A stretch of DNA of 64,000 bases from Nocardioides salarius (GTDB lineage: Bacteria > Actinomycetota > Actinomycetes > Propionibacteriales > Nocardioidaceae): the NCBI RefSeq assembly GCF_016907435.1, contig NZ_JAFBBZ010000001.1:2666001-2730000 (forward strand), read 5' to 3'. Below the pieces are notes generated by a model. It was not told the DNA's origin and did not search any database. It saw nothing but the letters and a program-made list of their open reading frames with translations. Position 1 is the first letter of the stretch. Each line of letters opens with the position of its first letter. Below, piece after piece: positions 60,815 to 64,000 of this stretch. Both the position numbers and the translations under genes were made by a program.

Positions 60815-60928
60815 GGTGGGTCCTTCCGGGTGCAGCCGGCCACGGGCGCGGCGGTGGTGACACCAGGGAGACGCGCGAGCGGGGAGGAAGGTTGCGTCCC
60901 ACCCGCGGAGGGCTTCGCCGGGGGCCTC

Positions 60929-60934
60929 TACGCT
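60929..60934 (+). promoter_or_regulatory. -10 element TACGCT, leaderless menG transcript
   Basis: TANNNT hexamer ending 6 bp before GTG 60941. The remainder of the divergent gap (60815-60928) shows nothing else I recognise. Confidence 0.5.
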
Positions 60935-60940
60935 GCGACC

Positions 60941-61630
60941 GTGGCCCGAGCAGACCTGGACAAGCAGCCGACCGACGTACGACGCATGTTCGACGCCGTC
61001 GCGAAGCGCTACGACGTGACCAACGACGTGCTCTCGCTGGGCCAGGACCGCCGGTGGCGCACCGAGGTGCTCGACGCCGTGGCCCCGGTGCCCGGCGAGC
61101 GGGTGCTCGACCTGGCCGCCGGCACCGGCACCTCCAGCGTTCCGTTCCACGACCGGGGCGCCACGGTCGTGCCCTGCGACTTCTCCCTGGGGATGCTGCG
61201 GGTGGGCAAGCAGGCGCGCCCGCACCTGCCCTTCACCGCGGGCGACGGCACCCGCCTGCCCTTCGCCGACGACACCTTCGACGCGGTGACGATCTCCTTC
61301 GGGCTGCGCAACATCGTCGACCCCGCGGCCGGCCTGGCCGAGATGCGCCGGGTCGCCCGCCCCGGCGGGCGCCTGGTGGTCTGCGAGTTCAGCCACCCGA
61401 CCTGGTCGCCCTTCCGCACCCTCTACGTCGAGTACCTGATGCGCGCGCTGCCGCCGGTGGCCCGGGCCGTCTCGTCGGCCCCCGACGCCTACGTCTACCT
61501 CGCCGAGTCGATCCGGGCCTGGCCCGACCAGGCCGGGCTGGCCGACCTCGTGGCCGGGGCCGGCTGGAGCGGCGTGGAGTGGAAGAACCTCTCGGGCGGC
61601 ATCGTCGCCCTGCACCGCGCCACCGCCTGA
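60941..61630 (+). CDS. menG: Demethylmenaquinone methyltransferase
   Basis: 229 residues, UbiE/MenG family. [20 protein letters not shown] at the N-terminus, SAM motif [14 protein letters not shown], and the signature [20 protein letters not shown] are diagnostic. It carries out the last step of menaquinone synthesis. The frame is open far upstream, but family sequence and the leaderless promoter both place the start at GTG 60941. Rv0558 counterpart. Confidence 0.96.
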   Translation: MARADLDKQPTDVRRMFDAVAKRYDVTNDVLSLGQDRRWRTEVLDAVAPVPGERVLDLAAGTGTSSVPFHDRGATVVPCDFSLGMLRVGKQARPHLPFTAGDGTRLPFADDTFDAVTISFGLRNIVDPAAGLAEMRRVARPGGRLVVCEFSHPTWSPFRTLYVEYLMRALPPVARAVSSAPDAYVYLAESIRAWPDQAGLADLVAGAGWSGVEWKNLSGGIVALHRATA

Positions 61631-61633
61631 ATT

Positions 61634-61657
61634 ACGCAACGTCGACGTGCGTTAAAT
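61634..61657. promoter_or_regulatory. Quasi-palindrome after menG
   Basis: A 24-bp imperfect inverted repeat with perfect core ACGTCGACGT and AT-rich ends TTACGC and GCGTTAA, each arm carrying one bulged base. It may be the menG terminator or an operator. The AT-rich flanks are unusual for this sequence. Downstream (61660-61740) is GC-rich without recognised features. Confidence 0.4.
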
Positions 61658-61750
61658 GCGCAGGTCAGGGCCCCGATCCCGGGCCCGGCACGTGCCCACC
61701 CCCCGGGTCGCCACCCGTGCGGGGGAGTGGCAGACTGTGCGTCACGCCAC

Positions 61751-61768
61751 TAGTGATTCGGTTCACAA
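61751..61768 (+). promoter_or_regulatory. Candidate Rex operator before the nuo operon
   Basis: TAGTGATTCGGTTCACAA keeps the perfect right half TTCACA and GTGA on the left of the Rex site TGTGAAC-N3-TTCACA (10 of 13 defined positions). It lies 46 bp before the nuoA start. Rex is encoded at 28450 in this window. Confidence 0.55.
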
Positions 61769-61814
61769 GGTCACAACCCGGGCTGCGTGGCGCACGTAGG
61801 AGGAAGGGATCGCG

Positions 61815-62174
61815 ATGGAGCTCTACACCCCGGTGCTGGTGCTGGCCGCGCTGGCCGCCGGCTTCGCCGTCTTCTCGGTGGGCGTCAGCACGCTCACCGG
61901 ACCCAAGCGCTACAACCGCGCCAAGCTCGACTCCTACGAGTGCGGCATCGACCCCACCCCGCAGCCGGTCGGCGGCGGCCGGGTGCCGGTGAAGTTCTAC
62001 ACGGTCGCGATGACCTTCATCATCTTCGACGTCGAGATCATGTTCCTGGTGCCGTGGGCGGTGCACTTCGACGCCCTGGGCGGCTTCGGGCTGCTGGCCG
62101 TCGTCCTGTTCCTGGTCAACATCACCGTCGCCTACGCCTACGAGTGGCGTCGCGGCGGGCTCGACTGGGACTGA
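61815..62174 (+). CDS. nuoA: NADH-quinone oxidoreductase subunit A
   Basis: 119 residues, three helices, small membrane subunit of complex I. Family segment [20 protein letters not shown] (the loop carrying the redox-exposed Cys) and [26 protein letters not shown] upstream gives a strong ribosome site. First gene of the nuo operon. Confidence 0.97.
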   Translation: MELYTPVLVLAALAAGFAVFSVGVSTLTGPKRYNRAKLDSYECGIDPTPQPVGGGRVPVKFYTVAMTFIIFDVEIMFLVPWAVHFDALGGFGLLAVVLFLVNITVAYAYEWRRGGLDWD

Positions 62175-62203
62175 CCGGACCACATCTGCGAAAGGACCCA
62201 GTC

Positions 62204-62758
62204 ATGGGTATCGAGGAGAAGCTCCCCAGCGGCGTCCTGCTGACGACCGTCGAGGGCGTGGCCGGCTACATGCGCAAGGCCTCGTTCTGGCCCGCCACCT
62301 TCGGCCTGGCCTGCTGCGCCATCGAGATGATGACCAGCGGCGGCCCGAAGTACGACATGGCGCGCTTCGGCATGGAGGTCTTCCGGGCCAGCCCGCGCCA
62401 GGCCGACCTGATGATCGTCGCGGGCCGGGTGAGCCAGAAGATGGCCCCGGTGCTGCGCCAGATCTACGACCAGATGGCCGAGCCCAAGTGGGTGCTGGCC
62501 ATGGGCGTGTGCGCCAGCTCCGGCGGCATGTTCAACAACTACGCGATCGTCCAGGGCGTCGACCACGTCGTGCCCGTCGACATGTACCTGCCGGGCTGCC
62601 CGCCGCGCCCGGAGATGCTGATCGACGCGATCCTCAAGCTGCACGACCAGGTCCAGGCCACCAAGCTGGGCGCCAACCGCGCCGCCCAGATCGAGGAGCT
62701 CGAGAACGAGCGCCTCACCGCGCTGCCGACCTCCGAGATGAAGGGCCTGCTGCGGTGA
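62204..62758 (+). CDS. nuoB: NADH-quinone oxidoreductase subunit B
   Basis: 184 residues, peripheral-arm subunit that holds iron-sulfur cluster N2 next to the quinone site. Ligand cysteines: adjacent pair Cys37-Cys38 in [11 protein letters not shown], then [11 protein letters not shown] and [10 protein letters not shown]. The normal arrangement is fully preserved. GTGA overlap with nuoC. Confidence 0.98.
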   Translation: MGIEEKLPSGVLLTTVEGVAGYMRKASFWPATFGLACCAIEMMTSGGPKYDMARFGMEVFRASPRQADLMIVAGRVSQKMAPVLRQIYDQMAEPKWVLAMGVCASSGGMFNNYAIVQGVDHVVPVDMYLPGCPPRPEMLIDAILKLHDQVQATKLGANRAAQIEELENERLTALPTSEMKGLLR

Positions 62759-63537
62759 GCGACGACGACAAGCGCGACGCCGAGAAGGGCGTCACCTCGG
62801 CGGCGCCCGAGGGGCCCGAGCAGACCCCTGGCCAGCCGGCCGTCGAGCAGTCGCCCGAGAACCTGCCGGCCGCGCCCGGCCAGGTCCACCAGGTCGGCAC
62901 CCGCCACGGCATGTTCGGCGTGCGCGGCACCGGCGACACCAGCGGGTACGGCGGCCTGGTCTCGGCCGTCACCTACCCCGCGCCGTCCCAGCGCCCCTAC
63001 GGCGGCTGGTTCGACGAGGTCGCCGACGCCCTCGAGGCCGCCACCCGCTCCGCCGGGGTGGAGCAGGCCGTGGGCAGCGTGGTCGTGCACCGCGGCGAGA
63101 TCACCTTCCACGTGCGCCGCGAGGACCTGCTCACCGTCGCGCGCGTGCTGCGCGACGACGAGGCGCTGCGCTTCGAGCTGTGCTCGAGCGTCAGCGGCGT
63201 GCACTACCCCGACGACACCGGGCGCGAGCTGCACGTGGTGATGCACCTGCTCTCGATGACCCACAACCGCCGGATCCGCGTCGAGGCCACGGCCCCCGAC
63301 GCCGACCCGCACGTGCCCTCGGTGGTGCCGGTCTACCCGACCGCCGACTGGCACGAGCGCGAGACGTACGACATGTTCGGCATCGTCTTCGACGGCCACC
63401 CCTCGCTCACGCGCATCCTCATGCCCGACGACTGGCCGGGCCACCCCCAGCGCAAGGACTACCCGCTGGGCGGCATCCCCGTCGAGTACAAGGGCGGCAC
63501 CGTGCCGCCTCCCGACCAGCGGAGGTCGTACAACTGA
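62755..63537 (+). CDS. nuoC: NADH-quinone oxidoreductase subunit C
   Basis: 260 residues, 30 kDa subunit. The first ~60 residues are a charged, Pro/Gly-rich extension; the core has [20 protein letters not shown], and the family signature is [18 protein letters not shown] followed by [20 protein letters not shown]. It is separate from NuoD, unlike the fused enterobacterial form. Its stop overlaps the nuoD start (TGATG). Confidence 0.97.
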   Translation: MSDDDKRDAEKGVTSAAPEGPEQTPGQPAVEQSPENLPAAPGQVHQVGTRHGMFGVRGTGDTSGYGGLVSAVTYPAPSQRPYGGWFDEVADALEAATRSAGVEQAVGSVVVHRGEITFHVRREDLLTVARVLRDDEALRFELCSSVSGVHYPDDTGRELHVVMHLLSMTHNRRIRVEATAPDADPHVPSVVPVYPTADWHERETYDMFGIVFDGHPSLTRILMPDDWPGHPQRKDYPLGGIPVEYKGGTVPPPDQRRSYN

Positions 63538-64000
63538 TGGCTACCACCAGCTCCGGCGAGCAGGACCTCTACGCCGGCACCCAGGAGACCTCCGAGGGAC
63601 GCGTCTTCACCGTCTCGGGCCAGGACTGGGACTCCATCTCCGAGGGCCTGGAGGAGGGCGCCGAGGAGCGCGTCGTCGTCAACATGGGCCCCCAGCACCC
63701 CTCCACCCACGGCGTGCTGCGCCTGATCCTCGAGCTCGAGGGCGAGACGGTGACCGAGGCCCGCTGCGGCATCGGCTACCTGCACACCGGCATCGAGAAG
63801 AACATGGAGTTCCGCTCCTGGACGCAGGGCGTCACGTTCTGCACCCGGATGGACTACCTCGCGCCGTTCTACAACGAGGCGACCTACGTGCTGGGCGTCG
63901 AGCGGCTGCTCGACATCGAGGACGACGTGCCCGAGAAGGCGCAGGTCATGCGGGTGCTCCTGATGGAGCTCAACCGGCTCTCCTCGCACCTGGTGGCCAT
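63537..64000 (+). CDS. nuoD: NADH-quinone oxidoreductase subunit D, 3'-truncated by window edge
   Basis: The first ~154 residues are visible. The 49 kDa signature [20 protein letters not shown] is present, followed by [14 protein letters not shown] with the quinone-site His, and [23 protein letters not shown] 63537 overlaps the nuoC stop. The remainder of nuoD and nuoE-N presumably follow outside the window. Confidence 0.97.
   Translation, partial: MATTSSGEQDLYAGTQETSEGRVFTVSGQDWDSISEGLEEGAEERVVVNMGPQHPSTHGVLRLILELEGETVTEARCGIGYLHTGIEKNMEFRSWTQGVTFCTRMDYLAPFYNEATYVLGVERLLDIEDDVPEKAQVMRVLLMELNRLSSHLVA

Noticed and set aside
58415..60940. Possible very long N-terminal extension of menG
   Set aside because: This part of the frame is antisense to menF and the L,D-transpeptidase and has no domain content; a leaderless promoter places the start at 60941.

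Overview
This is a very GC-rich actinobacterial chromosome segment, most likely from Nocardioides or a close relative in Nocardioidaceae. The evidence is base composition, tightly packed GTG/ATG-started operons with ATGA/GTGA overlaps, a TANNNT hexamer 6-7 bp upstream of many start codons (leaderless mRNAs), and a gene order that tracks Mycobacterium tuberculosis Rv0496-Rv0558 and the Streptomyces bldN-rex-hem region. I see no rRNA, tRNA, prophage or CRISPR. The only recognisable insertion sequence is one IS30-family copy.

Layout. 1-4.4 kb: end of an MFS exporter, a MerR regulator, a SulP anion transporter and a YihY/BrkB membrane protein. 4.4-7.0 kb (minus): radA-disA, DNA repair and c-di-AMP synthesis. 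7.1-10.4 kb: LacI regulator, methyltransferase, VOC protein and a Cys-rich protein. 10.5-15.5 kb: Ppx/GppA phosphatase, TIM-barrel protein, ABC-2 exporter pair, proline dehydrogenase and proC. 15.5-19.9 kb: mycothiol-type DsbA protein, haloalkane-dehalogenase-like hydrolase, trpS (minus) behind a ribosome-mediated attenuator, and acuC. 20-22.9 kb: HTH protein, a 33-residue bS22-type ribosomal protein, SDR epimerase and acyltransferase. 22.9-26.1 kb (minus): BldN-like ECF sigma factor with its RsbN-like (DUF5667) partner, and a HAD phosphatase. 26.3-34.1 kb: AMP-dependent ligase, glutaredoxin-like protein, then rex-hemA-hemC-hemD(cobA)-hemB. 34.2-41.6 kb: lytic transglycosylase (minus), then hemL, a histidine phosphatase and the system II cytochrome c maturation set tlpA/resA-ccdA-resB-ccsB. 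41.6-43.0 kb: a decayed nucleotidyltransferase and three small membrane proteins. 43.1-49 kb and 58.6-61.6 kb: menaquinone genes menA, menE, menC, menD, menF and menG around an MFS gene, a Na+/H+ antiporter, a LysE-GNAT-P450 operon, an MBL hydrolase, the IS30 copy, an arylsulfotransferase and an L,D-transpeptidase. 61.8 kb to the end: nuoABCD, start of the complex I operon.

Functional theme: much of the window builds the respiratory chain (heme, cytochrome c maturation, menaquinone, complex I). Rex is encoded here, and Rex-type operators lie in front of both rex-hem and nuoA, so heme synthesis and complex I are probably co-regulated by NADH/NAD+. Envelope biology (BldN/RsbN, transglycosylase, L,D-transpeptidase, DisA) is the second theme.

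The least explained structures are intergenic. (i) There are two families of 22-bp tandem repeats, each present as oppositely oriented arrays whose first unit sits 0-5 nt from the stop codon of the gene reading into the array. (ii) There are two elements of about 90 bp with the same layout, palindrome - small hairpin - near-identical palindrome 61-62 bp away, but with unrelated sequence. I know of no described function for either.
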